A stretch of 42,455 nucleotides of DNA from Rhodospirillales bacterium (GCA_903970615.1 CAJCJH010000064.1:1-42455), one strand, 5' to 3'. Shown: positions 16,249-25,635, counted from the stretch's first letter. The notes: generated from the sequence alone by a model not told the origin. Program-made: numbers and translations.

Positions 16249-17169
16249 TCAATCCGCCGTAGATGCCTGTCGCAGCAGGCTGAATTTGGCATCGGCGCCA
16301 TATTTCTGCCGCAGCCAGCGCAGCTGGAACACACGCTGCGCGCTGCGCGAAACATCGTGCAGATACCAGGCGTTGACCGAGCCGCTGATCAGCGCGCCCG
16401 TCACCGGCACCGCGCCGCCCACCTTGCGCCAGCCCAGATGTTTCGCCAGCTGCTTGGCCAGATTATTCAGGCTCAGCATCGCCGCGTCTTTCGCCAGCTC
16501 GCGTTGTGCGGCGCGCTCAACACCGCCGCGCCATTGCGCCTTATGCCGCTGCGATTCGTATTCGATCGCGTGCAGCGCGGCCTGCTTTTGCTCGAAATCA
16601 TTCGCGGATGCCAGCGCGAAAATGGCGATCGGCAAACGCCGCTGCAAGGTCGCCGAACAATCTTCGCCGTAACTCAAGCCGATGCGATGGATCGTGCGCA
16701 AAGTCTGGATCAGCAAGGTCGGCACGTCGGCGATCAAACCGAAACTGCCAGCAATGCCAAACGCGCTACCGCTGATTCCGGCCAGCACGATCGCGCGGCG
16801 GCTGATGGCATTGGCCACGCGATCGCAGTTTTCCAGCGGCAATGTCAGCAGCTCATCCAGACGCTCGACGCCCGCACGGCGCAGCACCGAGCGGCGATCG
16901 CTGAGCCGCAACGCAGAGGCATGCACCGCATCCAGCGCCAGTTTCAGCGCCGCCGTCGGCAGCGCTTTCTGCACCGTACTGGCGGCAGCGCTGTTGATTC
17001 GGCCGAGAGGCTGCGCCGCCGGCCCCGGCATTTCGTCGAGCCATTCGTCGATCGCGGCGAGCTGCTCGGTTTCGTAAGCTGTCAGGCGGCTCAAATGATC
17101 GGTCTTCAGGATTTCTGTGCTCAAGGCATCGGTACTCGCATCGGCTTGCAGGATTATTTCGCAGCTCAC
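16249..17169 (-). CDS. EcsC-family protein
   Basis: The protein of about 306 residues matches EcsC-like proteins. It has an N-terminal helical region (TAYETEQLAAIDEWLDEMPG), then a long conserved region with SRRAIVLAGISGSAFGIAGSFGLIADVPTL (shared in the family as a hydrophobic hairpin) and IHRIGLSYGED. It ends with VGGAVPVTGALISGSVNAWYLHDVSRSAQRVF. The name comes from a gene next to an ABC transporter in Bacillus; the biochemical role is not known. The start is uncertain. GTG 17169 leaves only 8 bp to the divergent NRDE gene, and TTG 17124 (291 residues) would leave a more normal gap. Neither has a clear ribosome site. It converges on thpR with a 2-bp gap. Confidence 0.8.
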   Translation of the reverse strand: MSCEIILQADASTDALSTEILKTDHLSRLTAYETEQLAAIDEWLDEMPGPAAQPLGRINSAAASTVQKALPTAALKLALDAVHASALRLSDRRSVLRRAGVERLDELLTLPLENCDRVANAISRRAIVLAGISGSAFGIAGSFGLIADVPTLLIQTLRTIHRIGLSYGEDCSATLQRRLPIAIFALASANDFEQKQAALHAIEYESQRHKAQWRGGVERAAQRELAKDAAMLSLNNLAKQLAKHLGWRKVGGAVPVTGALISGSVNAWYLHDVSRSAQRVFQLRWLRQKYGADAKFSLLRQASTAD

Positions 17170-17177
17170 AATAAGCG

Positions 17178-17969
17178 ATGTGTTTGATCGCTTTCGCGTG
17201 GAATGTTCACCCGCATTGGCCCTTGATGCTGGTGGCGAATCGGGATGAGTATCATGCGCGCCCGACGGCGGGTTTGGCGCCATGGACCGCAGCGCCGCAG
17301 ATTATCGGCGGCCGCGATTTGCGCGCAGGCGGCGGTTGGCTCGCGCTGAATCGCGCGCAGGGAAGGCTGGCCGCCGTCACCAACGTGCGGGAACCTGCCG
17401 CACCGCACGCCGATCTGCGCTCACGCGGCGCGCTGGTTGGCGGCTTCGTGCAAGCCGGCGAATGCGCCGCATCGTTCGCCGAACATCTGATGGCCGATGC
17501 ACCCTCGTACGGGCCGTTCAATCTGTTGCTATGGGACAAGTCCGAATTGATCTACGCCAGCAACCGGCCGAGTCTGCGCTGGGAATCGCTGACTGCCGGC
17601 GTGCACGGCTTATCGAATGGTGCGCTGGAATCGCACTGGCCGAAAACGCAGCGTCTGATCGACGCGCTGAATGGCTGGCTGCCGCAATTGCCATCGACCG
17701 GAAAGCTGCCGTCGGCGGAGTCGATTGAACCCCTGCTGCAAGCACTGGCGGATGATCGCGCCGCCAGCGACGCGGAGTTGCCCGACACCGGCGTCGGCCG
17801 TGAAACCGAACGCAGGCTGTCGCCGCCGTTCATTCGCGGCGCGGCCTACGGCACGCGCGCCAGTTCGGTGGTGCTGATCGCGCGCAGCGCTGCGGTGTTG
17901 TTCGTCGAGCGACGTTTTGGCCCGAACGGAATCGAGCTGGGCTTCGATGCGCTGGAATTTCCGGGCTGA
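17178..17969 (+). CDS. NRDE family protein (TANGO2-like)
   Basis: The 263-residue protein begins MCLIAFAWNVHPHWPLMLVANRDEYHARPT, the signature that gives the NRDE family its name, with the invariant Cys at position 2. Family hallmarks continue with GGRDLRAGGGWLALNR, VTNVRE, GPFNLLLWD and LSNG. The domain is related to N-terminal-nucleophile hydrolases, and Cys2 could act as nucleophile after removal of Met1. The eukaryotic homologue TANGO2 has been linked to heme and lipid handling, but the bacterial role is not settled. Length is typical. It is divergent from the EcsC-like gene and convergent with the SDR gene, so it is probably transcribed alone. Confidence 0.9.
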   Translation: MCLIAFAWNVHPHWPLMLVANRDEYHARPTAGLAPWTAAPQIIGGRDLRAGGGWLALNRAQGRLAAVTNVREPAAPHADLRSRGALVGGFVQAGECAASFAEHLMADAPSYGPFNLLLWDKSELIYASNRPSLRWESLTAGVHGLSNGALESHWPKTQRLIDALNGWLPQLPSTGKLPSAESIEPLLQALADDRAASDAELPDTGVGRETERRLSPPFIRGAAYGTRASSVVLIARSAAVLFVERRFGPNGIELGFDALEFPG

Positions 17970-18007
17970 AAAATCGGGTCGTCGAAACCTGTCGCGGAAG
18001 AAAATTT

Positions 18008-18784
18008 TTAGCCGAGCCGTCGGCCGCCATCGACCGGAATCACCACGCCGGTGATGTAGCTCGAGGCAGGTGATGCCAGAAACAGCACCACATTGGCGAT
18101 CTCTTCCGGACTCGCAAACCGCGCCAGCGGAATCCGCGGCAGTTGCTGCTGCTTGTCGGCGAGATCTGCCTGTTCCGCGGCGGTTGGCGGCGTATGCACC
18201 GCGCTCATCACATGGCCGGGCGCGACCCCGTTGCAGCGAATTCCGGGTGCGAGTTCCAGCGCCAGTGTTTCGATCAGGCTCCAGTGCGCGAGCTTCGCCG
18301 CGGCGTAGGCGGAATAGCCCTTGCGCGGCGCATCGCGGGCATGGATGTCGAGCACGCCGACGATCGCGCCCGCGGTTTTTTGCAGATACGGCTGGCAGGC
18401 CTTGGCCAGAAGCAAGGGCGCCTTGAAATTGGTGCCGGCGAGATCGTCGAACTGTTTTTCGGTGAGCTCCGGCAGCGGCGTCGCAAAATAGCTGGAGGCG
18501 TTGTTCACCAGCAGATCGAGCTGTCCCCAGCGCTGCTGCACATTCCGCGCCAATGCCTGCAATTGCTCGACTTTACGCAGATCGGCCTGCAGTACGATAG
18601 CCGAATCCTGCCGCTGCGCATTCAAGTCTTTCGCTAGCGCGCGCGCTTCTGCTCCCGACGCGCGATGATGAATCACAACGCGATATCCGGCGCCATGTAG
18701 CGCCGTCACGATCGCCGCACCAATGCGGCGCGCGCCACCAGTGACGAGCGCCACCGGCGCCGGGCTTGCCGCGGGCAAAACCAT
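18008..18784 (-). CDS. Pteridine-reductase-type short-chain dehydrogenase (FolM-like)
   Basis: The 258-residue SDR has nucleotide-binding TGGARRIG (15-22), whose arginine pair is typical of NADPH-dependent pteridine reductases. It also has LLVNNASSYF and the catalytic pair Tyr/Lys in YSAYAAAKLA, with Asp in GVLDIHARD where classical SDRs have Ser. That Asp-Tyr-Lys arrangement is known from pteridine reductases. The likely reaction is reduction of dihydropterin or dihydromonapterin in the cytoplasm. The start at ATG 18784 is decided by a strong AAAGGAG six nt upstream; a longer frame from 18814 lacks this. It is divergent from uppP with a 132-bp gap. FolM versus a generic pteridine reductase cannot be separated here. 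Confidence 0.85.
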   Translation of the reverse strand: MVLPAASPAPVALVTGGARRIGAAIVTALHGAGYRVVIHHRASGAEARALAKDLNAQRQDSAIVLQADLRKVEQLQALARNVQQRWGQLDLLVNNASSYFATPLPELTEKQFDDLAGTNFKAPLLLAKACQPYLQKTAGAIVGVLDIHARDAPRKGYSAYAAAKLAHWSLIETLALELAPGIRCNGVAPGHVMSAVHTPPTAAEQADLADKQQQLPRIPLARFASPEEIANVVLFLASPASSYITGVVIPVDGGRRLG

Positions 18785-18916
18785 AGTCGCTCCTTTATCC
18801 TGTGTGGAACTCATTTCATCAACTGCTGCGTGCCTTGGGATGAGTTCCAGCCGCTGTTTACGGATGTCGTTGCGCTGCGCAACCTCACCTCGCCATTATT
18901 CACCGGAACCCTTTTC

Positions 18917-19717
18917 GTGAGCGATCTCGTTCAAGTCATCCTGCTCGGCATTGTCGAAGGCATTACTGAATTCCTGCCGATTTCCTCGACCGGCCATTTG
19001 CTGATCGCCGAAAAACTCGGTCTTGGCGAACGCTCGGATGTGTTCAATGTCGTCATCCAAGCCGGCGCGATTCTGGCGGTGACGTTCATCTACTGGCCGC
19101 GCATCTGGAGTTTGCTGACCGGCCTGAAAGATCGCGCCAACCGCGATTATGCCGCCAAGCTCACCGTGGCATTCCTGATCACCGCCGTGCTCGGCCTGAT
19201 CGTCACCAAACTCGGCTTCAAACTGCCGACAGAACTCACACCGGTCGCTTGGGCGCTGGTGATCGGCGGCGTCTGGATGATCGCCGCGGAAGCCTTCGCC
19301 GCCAAGCGGGCAGACACCGCGCGCATCATCTGGTCGGCCGCGATCGTGGTCGGTTTCGCGCAGGTAATCGCGGGCGTTTTCCCTGGCACCTCGCGTTCCG
19401 CCGCGACGATTTTCGCGGCGATGCTGGTCGGCGGCGCCAATCGCGTGGTCGCCACCGAATTCGCGTTCCTGGTCGGCATTCCCACAATGTACGCCGCCAG
19501 CGCGCTGGAGTTATTCAAGGCAATGAAGGCCGGCGCGTTTCACAACGGCAGCGAAAACTGGAGCGATCTCGGCATCGCGTTCTTGGTGTCGACCGTCGTT
19601 GCATTCATCGCAGTGAAGTGGTTGCTGCGTTATATCCAGAGCAACCGCTTCACGGTGTTCGCGGTGTACCGCATCGCGCTTGGCACCGCCTTGCTGCTGT
19701 TCCTGCCGGCCAATTAA
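18917..19717 (+). CDS. uppP: Undecaprenyl-diphosphatase UppP (BacA)
   Basis: UppP removes one phosphate from undecaprenyl diphosphate on the outer face of the inner membrane, recycling the lipid carrier for peptidoglycan and other surface polymers. The 266-residue, strongly hydrophobic protein has both family motifs: EGITEFLPISSTGHL (about 14-28) and PGTSRSAATIFAA. These hold the conserved Glu, Ser/His and Arg residues of the active site. I chose GTG 18917, which puts the first helix (LVQVILLGIVEGITEFLPI) at the N terminus as in homologues. The upstream extension to 18830 has no family match. The gene is probably transcribed alone. Confidence 0.95.
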   Translation: MSDLVQVILLGIVEGITEFLPISSTGHLLIAEKLGLGERSDVFNVVIQAGAILAVTFIYWPRIWSLLTGLKDRANRDYAAKLTVAFLITAVLGLIVTKLGFKLPTELTPVAWALVIGGVWMIAAEAFAAKRADTARIIWSAAIVVGFAQVIAGVFPGTSRSAATIFAAMLVGGANRVVATEFAFLVGIPTMYAASALELFKAMKAGAFHNGSENWSDLGIAFLVSTVVAFIAVKWLLRYIQSNRFTVFAVYRIALGTALLLFLPAN

Positions 19718-19810
19718 CACACGGATCGGTCTGCGTCATCGCTGCGGATGGTTGAATCGTTGCCGCTTGCACTGCGCTGATCCGCTGAAAAAGTTCGGCT
19801 GCTTGAATCC

Positions 19811-19972
19811 TCAGCCGAGCAGATCGTCAAACAATCTGCGGCCGTAATACAGGCCGACGCCGCTGCCGATTGCGCTGGCGATCACTGCCGGCAACAAGGC
19901 CCATTGCGCGCCCAGCCACCAGCCGAACGAACCGAGCAGAAATGCGCCGAGCGATCCGAAGATGAATTTCAT
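19811..19972 (-). CDS. Small membrane protein, 53 residues
   Basis: A short frame from ATG 19972 to TGA 19811 encodes 53 residues, beginning MKFIFGSLGAFLLGSFGWW and ending RRLFDDLLG. Nearly all of it is two hydrophobic, glycine-rich helices (about 3-20 and 26-43) around a GAQWALLP turn, with a positively charged RR and acidic tail. The G-x3-G-like spacing (GSLGAFLLGSFG, IGSGVG) favours helix packing. Similar small integral membrane proteins are common and mostly uncharacterised. It lies 65 nt downstream of cca on the same strand, as the possible last gene of the oxyR-EI24-slt-cca run. No strong ribosome site is seen, so translation is likely but not certain. Confidence 0.7.
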   Translation of the reverse strand: MKFIFGSLGAFLLGSFGWWLGAQWALLPAVIASAIGSGVGLYYGRRLFDDLLG

Positions 19973-20037
19973 CCGGTGAATTTAGCGTAAAACTTCTCGC
20001 GCAAGTCAGTGCGCGCAAGGCGCAGCCATTCGCATCT

Positions 20038-21279
20038 TCACGCCGCTTTCCATTCGCGCAGACGCTCGATCCGCGCGCGGCTCAAGGCTTCGCCCACCGC
20101 AGCACCCGTCACTTCCTTCGACATCACATCGCGCGCTTGCACGGCGCGTGCGATCGCCGCGGCTTCGCGCAGGAATGCGGGCGGCGGATAGTCCGTCTGT
20201 TCAAGGCCGAGTCGTCCCCGGGCATCGCATAAACAGGCATTCAGAGCGGATTCAAAAAAATTGCCACGCTGGAATGCGCGCAGGCGTTCCAGTAATTGCA
20301 GCAGGGTTTGCGGACGCAATTCTTCGGCGCGATGAACGATCAGATGTTCGCGCGTCACCGTCACTGCAAGTTCGCGCTGCGCATTCGGCAAGCGCAGACG
20401 CGCGGCGAAATCCTCCACCCGTGGCACGCCGCGCACATCGTGCATGCGATGGCTCGGCCATTCGGCTTGCGGTGTCGCCGCCTTGCCGAGATCGTGCAGC
20501 AGCGCGGCGACATGCACTTCCAGCGAAAAGCCCAAGCGCGTGGCGGCGTCGATGGACATCAGCGTGTGAATCAAGCTGTCCACTTCCGGATGATAGTCGG
20601 CACGCTGCGGCACGCCATCGAGCGCAGCCAGTTCCGGCATCACGCGCGCGAGCGCGTTGCAGGCGTGCAGTGTTTTGAAAAAAACCGACGGCCGATAATT
20701 CACATCCATGCGGCCATCGGCGGAAAGCGCGCGCTCGGTTTCTTTCCAGACGCGCTCCGGTACCAGATGATCGGCCTCGCCCGCGGCCACCATCTGCCGC
20801 ATCAAGTCCAGCGTTTCATCTGCAACGCTGAACCCGAGCGGCGCGAATCGCGCGGCGAAACGCGCCACGCGCAGAATGCGAACCGGATCTTCCGCGAACG
20901 AGGACGACACATGCCGCAGCACGCGCGCAGCCAGATCGCGCTGGCCGCCATGCGGATCGACAATGCTGCCGTCTTCGTCCTCCGCCATCGCGTTGATCGT
21001 GAGATCGCGCCGGATCAAATCTTCCTCGACGCTGACCTCGACGCCGGTATGAAACGTGAAGCCGTGATAGCCGCGCCCGCTCTTGCGCTCGGTGCGCGCC
21101 AGCGCATGCTCTTCCTTCGTCTGCGGATGCAGGAACACCGGGAAATCCTTGCCGACCGGACGATAGCCTGCGGCCACCATGTCTTCCGGCGTTGCACCGG
21201 TCACGACCCAATCCTTTTCGCGCACCGGCAAGCCGAGCAAGCGGTCACGCACTGCGCCGCCGACGAGATAGCGTTTCAT
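20038..21279 (-). CDS. cca: CCA tRNA nucleotidyltransferase (multifunctional Cca)
   Basis: Cca adds or repairs the 3' CCA of tRNAs without a template. The 413-residue protein starts [16 protein letters not shown], the class II nucleotidyltransferase signature. The metal-binding acidic pair is in the REKDW segment, and [10 protein letters not shown] and [16 protein letters not shown] follow. The C-terminal half contains an HD domain ([17 protein letters not shown] and LLHDLGKA), as in the gammaproteobacterial form with added phosphohydrolase activity. The ATG at 21279 fits the family N terminus; the frame is open to 21330 but that part overlaps the end of slt. It follows slt by 19 nt on the same strand, so co-transcription is likely. 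Confidence 0.96.
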   Translation of the reverse strand: MKRYLVGGAVRDRLLGLPVREKDWVVTGATPEDMVAAGYRPVGKDFPVFLHPQTKEEHALARTERKSGRGYHGFTFHTGVEVSVEEDLIRRDLTINAMAEDEDGSIVDPHGGQRDLAARVLRHVSSSFAEDPVRILRVARFAARFAPLGFSVADETLDLMRQMVAAGEADHLVPERVWKETERALSADGRMDVNYRPSVFFKTLHACNALARVMPELAALDGVPQRADYHPEVDSLIHTLMSIDAATRLGFSLEVHVAALLHDLGKAATPQAEWPSHRMHDVRGVPRVEDFAARLRLPNAQRELAVTVTREHLIVHRAEELRPQTLLQLLERLRAFQRGNFFESALNACLCDARGRLGLEQTDYPPPAFLREAAAIARAVQARDVMSKEVTGAAVGEALSRARIERLREWKAA

Positions 21280-21298
21280 CGAGGCGGCCCCAATCGGC

Positions 21299-23290
21299 TC
21301 ACTGATCGTCAGCAGTCGGCGCAACCGCAAGCGGCGTCACTTGCGTCACCCAATCCTGCACATTCTGCGGCTCTCCGCTGTGTCGCCAGCCGAATACGAG
21401 CTGGTGCCAGAGCACGCGCTGTACATAGGTTCGGGTTTCGTTGTAGGGAATGTTTTCGATCCAGATATCAGCATCCATTGGCATCGGCGGCAGCCAGCGT
21501 GCGGCGGCGTTGGGGCCGGCGTTGTAGGAAGCGATGGCTACCGGCAATTGGCCGTTGAACTGATCGAGCCGATCGCGCAGTTCTGCGCTGCCGATGCTGA
21601 TGTTGATATCGGGATCGAACAAGTTATCGCGTGTCGGTGCCGGCTGCTGCCAGCGGCGCGCGGTGTTGCGTGCGGTTTCGAGCAGCAATTGCATCAGGCC
21701 GAGTGCTTTCGCGGGCGAAACCGCGCTGGCGTCGTAAAGACTTTCCTGCCGCAGGATCGCGTAAATAAAATCTTCCGGCAGCTTCGTCAGTTCAGCAGCG
21801 ACATGCACCGGCGCATCATAAGGCCGCGGATACAGCGCGGCGTAATCGGTGTAGATGCCTTGTTTGCTGCAAGCGGCGACGCCCTGGTCGTACCAGCCCC
21901 AGTGCAATGCGAGCGCAGCCGCTTGCGTGCGCGCAGCCGGCTCCAGCGCTTCAAATCCATATTGCCATTCGGCTCCCGCTTGCGGCTTCATGCCGAGCAG
22001 CCAAAGTTCGTGCGCGCGCAGCAATGCGGGGCGATTCGCCAGTTGCGCTTGCAGCTCGGCGTTCTGCGGTATCGCTTGCGGATGCGGCGCGTAGCTTTGA
22101 TTCAGACGCGCAGCGGCGAGCGCGGCGAAATAGCCATCGGTCGCTGCGAGTTGCGCATAAAGTTTTTGCGCGGCCTCGATATCGCCGGTTTTCTCGCGCG
22201 TGCGGGCCAGCCAGTATTGCCAGCGCGGTTGTGCGGCGAGCGTGGCCTGCGGCATCGCGGCGATGACGGCATTGGCATTGGCCCAATCGCCGATCCACAG
22301 CGCGGCGCGCGCCTGCCATTCGCGCGCGAGATCGTCCGCGACATCCGCAGTCATCAACGTGAAATAGCTGCTGGCTTGCGGCAGCCGGCTCCACGCCAGC
22401 CCGAGACCGAGCGCGCGCGCATACGGCGCTGCGTCGGCGGCGTTGAATCCACGCGCTTGCATCAGCGGCTGATACAAAGCGGTTGCGCCTTGCGCATCGC
22501 TGCGCGACAAACGCTGCCAGCCGTCGAGCAGCGCAGCGGGTTCCACCGGTCTGGCCGGTGCGGCGATCAGCAGGTTGATTTCGCTGCGCGGATTATCGAC
22601 GAGCGTGATCCACTGATTGATCGGCGCGGCCATTTCCGGCGGCATCGTCGCAGCCAGCTTGCGCGCCAGTTTCGAGTTGCCGGCGGCGAGCGCGAGCCTT
22701 GCGCGTTGATCGATCAGCGACGGCGGCAGGCCATCGTGCGCACGCAGCCAGGCGAACGCTGGCTCACAGGCGTCCGGCGTGTTCGCGCCGACCAGCCAGG
22801 CTTGCGTGATGTCCGCAGCCAAGCCTTGCTCGCGGCCCAGTTGCGCGCGCGCGCTTAACTGCGCGCAGCGCAAGCTTTCGTTGGCCACGCTATCGCGGTA
22901 CTCGGCGACGAAGCGCGGCCAGTTGCGGCGCGCAGCAAGGCTGCTCAACCAGCTGCGTCTCAGCTCGCGCGCCAACGGCTGTTCGCCGAGCGATTTCAGC
23001 AAGGCGGCGGCGCGTTCGTCCACCATCTCATTCACCTGCGCCGGCGGCCGCGACAAGCTCCATTGAAGCCGCGCGGCTTGCAGATAGGCGTACAGCGGAT
23101 ACGCCTTCAGCGCAGCGCTATCGGTTGTTGCGGGCGAGCCGCTGCTGGCCGCGACGTAAGCTTCGCGGAACTCCGCACGCGCGCCGGCCAGTGCATCGTC
23201 ATCGCCGGCTTCGAGTGCCTGCGCAGCGCCGATGCTGCCGATCAACACGGCGCTCAGCGCAAGGCGATGAAGGGCAGTCTTCAGCGGCAT
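21299..23290 (-). CDS. slt: Soluble lytic murein transglycosylase Slt
   Basis: This periplasmic enzyme cleaves the glycan strand of peptidoglycan with formation of 1,6-anhydro-muramic ends. The 663-residue protein has a signal peptide (about 1-26, ending AAQALEA). A long alpha-helical superhelix of repeated TPR-like segments (about 40-480) follows, then a GH23 domain. There, [16 protein letters not shown] holds catalytic Glu516, followed by ALGLMQLL and [12 protein letters not shown]. This matches the Slt70 doughnut architecture. ATG 23290 was chosen because the signal peptide starts there; 15 codons upstream are open without features. The upstream gene is the EI24 protein (66 nt away) and cca follows after 19 nt. 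Confidence 0.94.
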   Translation of the reverse strand: MPLKTALHRLALSAVLIGSIGAAQALEAGDDDALAGARAEFREAYVAASSGSPATTDSAALKAYPLYAYLQAARLQWSLSRPPAQVNEMVDERAAALLKSLGEQPLARELRRSWLSSLAARRNWPRFVAEYRDSVANESLRCAQLSARAQLGREQGLAADITQAWLVGANTPDACEPAFAWLRAHDGLPPSLIDQRARLALAAGNSKLARKLAATMPPEMAAPINQWITLVDNPRSEINLLIAAPARPVEPAALLDGWQRLSRSDAQGATALYQPLMQARGFNAADAAPYARALGLGLAWSRLPQASSYFTLMTADVADDLAREWQARAALWIGDWANANAVIAAMPQATLAAQPRWQYWLARTREKTGDIEAAQKLYAQLAATDGYFAALAAARLNQSYAPHPQAIPQNAELQAQLANRPALLRAHELWLLGMKPQAGAEWQYGFEALEPAARTQAAALALHWGWYDQGVAACSKQGIYTDYAALYPRPYDAPVHVAAELTKLPEDFIYAILRQESLYDASAVSPAKALGLMQLLLETARNTARRWQQPAPTRDNLFDPDINISIGSAELRDRLDQFNGQLPVAIASYNAGPNAAARWLPPMPMDADIWIENIPYNETRTYVQRVLWHQLVFGWRHSGEPQNVQDWVTQVTPLAVAPTADDQ

Positions 23291-23356
23291 TGAGCAGCGA
23301 AACCCCACGAATGCAATCAGGCGATTGTCGGGCATTGTAGTGAGCTTGTTGCCGAT

Positions 23357-24091
23357 TCAGCGCGCGCTGATCTGCGCCGGAGCAGTACTCGCTGCGCGCA
23401 ATTGCGTGAGCCGTGCGAAGCCGAAATGGATGAAGCTCAAGCCGGAATACACCGGCGAGATCAGGTTCACGATCGGCAGCATCTGGATCAACGCGGCGAT
23501 CACGCCGAGGCCGAACCATTGACTGCGATGTCGCTGCGTGAGCATGCGGAATTCCTCGTGCGTGGTGTAATCGCAGAGCGCGTCGTAGCGGAACAGGCGA
23601 TCGTTGTACCAGCCGTTGATGAGTGCGGGCAGCACGATCGCGGGCACGCCGAAAATCCATAACGGCAGCGTCACGATCCAAAGCAACAGATAGATCAGCG
23701 TTGCGCCCAGCGCATTGAGGATGCTGCCGATCGTGCTTGAACCGCGGCGCGCCAACTGCGGATAATCGCGCGCTGCCACCAACGCAGCCATGATCGGCAT
23801 GGCGATGGTCGCAGTGACGAACAGCGCGGTGGCGTAGGTCAGCGGCAGCAGCGCCAGCAGCATGGCGATGGTGACGATCCATTCGCTGAGGAAATGCGCG
23901 ACCGCCTGGCTGTACCATTCCGCCACAACGCCGAACGCGATCAAGCGGCGCAGCGCTTCCACCAGATCGCTCCAGAAGAACAGGCCAAGCAGCATCCACA
24001 AAGCCAGCGCGCCGAGCAGCGGCAACCATACCAGCCGCAGAATTTTCGACTGCAAAAAACTGCGCGTCGCCGCGTTCAGGGCTTCGGCCAT
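23357..24091 (-). CDS. EI24/CysZ-like integral membrane protein
   Basis: The 244-residue inner-membrane protein belongs by appearance to the EI24 domain family, which includes the sulfate permease CysZ. It has hydrophobic segments near 20-40, 68-98, 128-160 and 195-222, and starts with the family-like amphipathic stretch MAEALNAATRSFLQSKILRL. The motif FRYDALCDYTTHEEF lies in a cytoplasmic loop. CysZ proper imports sulfate, but many EI24-domain proteins are unassigned and this one is somewhat diverged, so I do not name it cysZ. It lies 21 nt downstream of oxyR and 66 nt upstream of slt, all on the minus strand, so it may share the oxyR transcript. Confidence 0.82.
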   Translation of the reverse strand: MAEALNAATRSFLQSKILRLVWLPLLGALALWMLLGLFFWSDLVEALRRLIAFGVVAEWYSQAVAHFLSEWIVTIAMLLALLPLTYATALFVTATIAMPIMAALVAARDYPQLARRGSSTIGSILNALGATLIYLLLWIVTLPLWIFGVPAIVLPALINGWYNDRLFRYDALCDYTTHEEFRMLTQRHRSQWFGLGVIAALIQMLPIVNLISPVYSGLSFIHFGFARLTQLRAASTAPAQISAR

Positions 24092-24112
24092 ACACCGGCC
24101 TTCACGCGATGT

Positions 24113-25060
24113 TCACGCGACTTCCGGCGCCAGTTGCGGCGCGGCCTGCACAAACTTCACGCCAAGCATGCCGCAGCCGAGTATGCCTTCGCGCAGAACG
24201 CGAATCGCCTGCATGCGCGGAAAACTGCGGCGCCAGACCATGCCGATGCGGCGCGTCGGCGCGGGGGCGCTAAGCGATACCGCAACCAGCGGCGAACGAT
24301 CGCTATTGCGATTTTCCACCGAGCCGCGCGGCAGCACGGTAATGCCCAAACCCGAGCCGACCATATAGCGGATCGTATCGAGCGAACTGCCGGTATGCGG
24401 GCGCGGGCCATCGCCTTCGGCATCCACGCATTTCGGGCAGGCCGCGATGACCTGATCACGGAAGCAATGGCCGGGGCCGAGCAGCAGTAAGTGTTCTTCC
24501 GCCAGCTTTTTCGCCGGGATGGTTTTCTCTTTCGCCCAGCGATGATCCGGCGGCATCACCACCACGAAATCCTCGTCGTACAGTGGCCATGCGGAGAAAC
24601 CTTGCAGATCGATCGGCAGCGCGACGAGGGCGACATCCAGCTCGTTATCGCGCAATTGTTCGAGCAGCACCGAGGTGAAATTTTCCTCGATCACCAGCGG
24701 CATTTGCGGCGCGCGTTCGCGCAAGTCCGGCACCAGATTCGGCAGCAGATACGGGCCTACCGTATAGATCGCGCCGAGCCGCAGCGCGCCGACGAGTTCG
24801 TCCTTGCCTTCGCCGGCGATGTCCTCGACACGCTTGGCTTCCGCCAGCACGCGGCGCGCCTGCGCGATGATGCGCTCGCCCACTGGCGTGGGCCGCGCTT
24901 CGCCGCGAATGCGCTCGAACAGCATCACGCCGAGTTCTTCTTCGAGCTTTTTTAGCGCCACGGAAAGTGTCGGCTGCGACACGAACGAACGCTCGGCCGC
25001 ACGCGAGAAATGGCGTTCCTTATCGAGGTTGACGAGATAGCGAAGTTCGGTGAGCGTCAT
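24113..25060 (-). CDS. oxyR: Hydrogen peroxide-sensing regulator OxyR
   Basis: This LysR-family activator of peroxide defence has 315 residues. The N-terminal winged helix (1-60) contains RHFSRAAERSFVSQPTLSVA, and a substrate-like domain follows. The redox cysteines are Cys199 in GPGHCFRD and Cys208 in AACPKC, the same residue numbers as in E. coli OxyR, where they form the peroxide-induced disulfide. A third cysteine, Cys211, is close by. Conserved LGAIYTVGPYLLP and GLGITVLPRGSV agree. No katG or ahpC is in the window; the genes directly downstream are EI24, slt and cca. A 14-bp palindrome lies 40 bp upstream of the start and is a candidate autoregulatory site. Confidence 0.94.
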   Translation of the reverse strand: MTLTELRYLVNLDKERHFSRAAERSFVSQPTLSVALKKLEEELGVMLFERIRGEARPTPVGERIIAQARRVLAEAKRVEDIAGEGKDELVGALRLGAIYTVGPYLLPNLVPDLRERAPQMPLVIEENFTSVLLEQLRDNELDVALVALPIDLQGFSAWPLYDEDFVVVMPPDHRWAKEKTIPAKKLAEEHLLLLGPGHCFRDQVIAACPKCVDAEGDGPRPHTGSSLDTIRYMVGSGLGITVLPRGSVENRNSDRSPLVAVSLSAPAPTRRIGMVWRRSFPRMQAIRVLREGILGCGMLGVKFVQAAPQLAPEVA

Positions 25061-25099
25061 GCCGCCAGTATCGCGTTTTGCGTGGCTGCGAGCTACAGC

Positions 25100-25113
25100 A
25101 GATCAGCTGATCT
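25100..25113. promoter_or_regulatory. 14-bp perfect palindrome upstream of oxyR
   Basis: AGATCAGCTGATCT reads the same on both strands. It is centred about 46 bp before the oxyR start codon, in the 139-bp gap between oxyR and the small secreted protein gene. LysR-type regulators bind dyads of the T-N11-A kind close to their own promoters, so it may be an operator. It does not match the classical four-part OxyR consensus in an obvious way. Confidence 0.4.
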
Positions 25114-25199
25114 AGCGGGCTCCCTTGATCGAGCTTGGCGACCCGAAACCGCCGTACGGGCGATTCCGGGTGCGTTTCAAATGCGATGAAGTTTCTGGA

Positions 25200-25532
25200 T
25201 CAGCGAATATTGATCGGCAGGAACAGGCTGATGCCAGGCGAGGGTTCTGGCGCGTAGACCACCGGCGGCGGAGCGTAGACCACATCCGGGCCGGGGTATC
25301 CATAGCCACGCCGATAGTCGCGCGGCGGCGGGCCGCGATGGCCGCGATCGTAGTGGCCACGGTCTTCACCATGGTCGCGTGGATCGGCTTTGGCAGCTTG
25401 CGGGCTCAGGGCGAGCGCGCCAAGTGCAGCGGCGAGGGCGAGTGTGGCGAACATCGGCATGAGCTTGCGCGGCTGATGCGGCCGGGCAGGATTCGGAATC
25501 GTCGTCGAGCGGTTCACATGGTCGAATTTCAT
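25200..25532 (-). CDS. Small secreted Pro/Tyr/His-rich protein
   Basis: The 110-residue protein has a positively charged n-region (1-24), a hydrophobic stretch MPMFATLALAAALGALALSPQ and a cleavage site near KADP. The mature part is low-complexity. A His/Asp/Arg section (DHGEDRGHYDRGHRG) is followed by PPPRDYRRGYGYPG, then VVYAPPPVVYAPEP and a C-terminal hydrophobic ISLFLPINI that could be a beta strand. Short proteins of this type occur in many proteobacteria without assigned function; metal binding through the His/Asp stretch is only a thought. ATG 25532 has GGA about 9 nt upstream; ATG 25460 would give a more standard signal peptide. It lies 103 bp downstream of the Spy-like gene on the same strand. 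Confidence 0.7.
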   Translation of the reverse strand: MKFDHVNRSTTIPNPARPHQPRKLMPMFATLALAAALGALALSPQAAKADPRDHGEDRGHYDRGHRGPPPRDYRRGYGYPGPDVVYAPPPVVYAPEPSPGISLFLPINIR

Positions 25533-25635
25533 ATTGAGCTTCCGTGTTGATCCGATGGCTTTTGGAGTTGGGTCCAGAAGCTCATCAGAATTGAGAGATG
25601 CCGCGCGGAAATGCACGCCGGCATTCAGGCTAACC

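Noticed and set aside
21341-22858. 505-codon plus-strand frame opposite slt
   Set aside because: Shadow of the slt gene with the typical Arg/Gln/Ala-rich composition of antisense frames; slt has signal peptide and active site.
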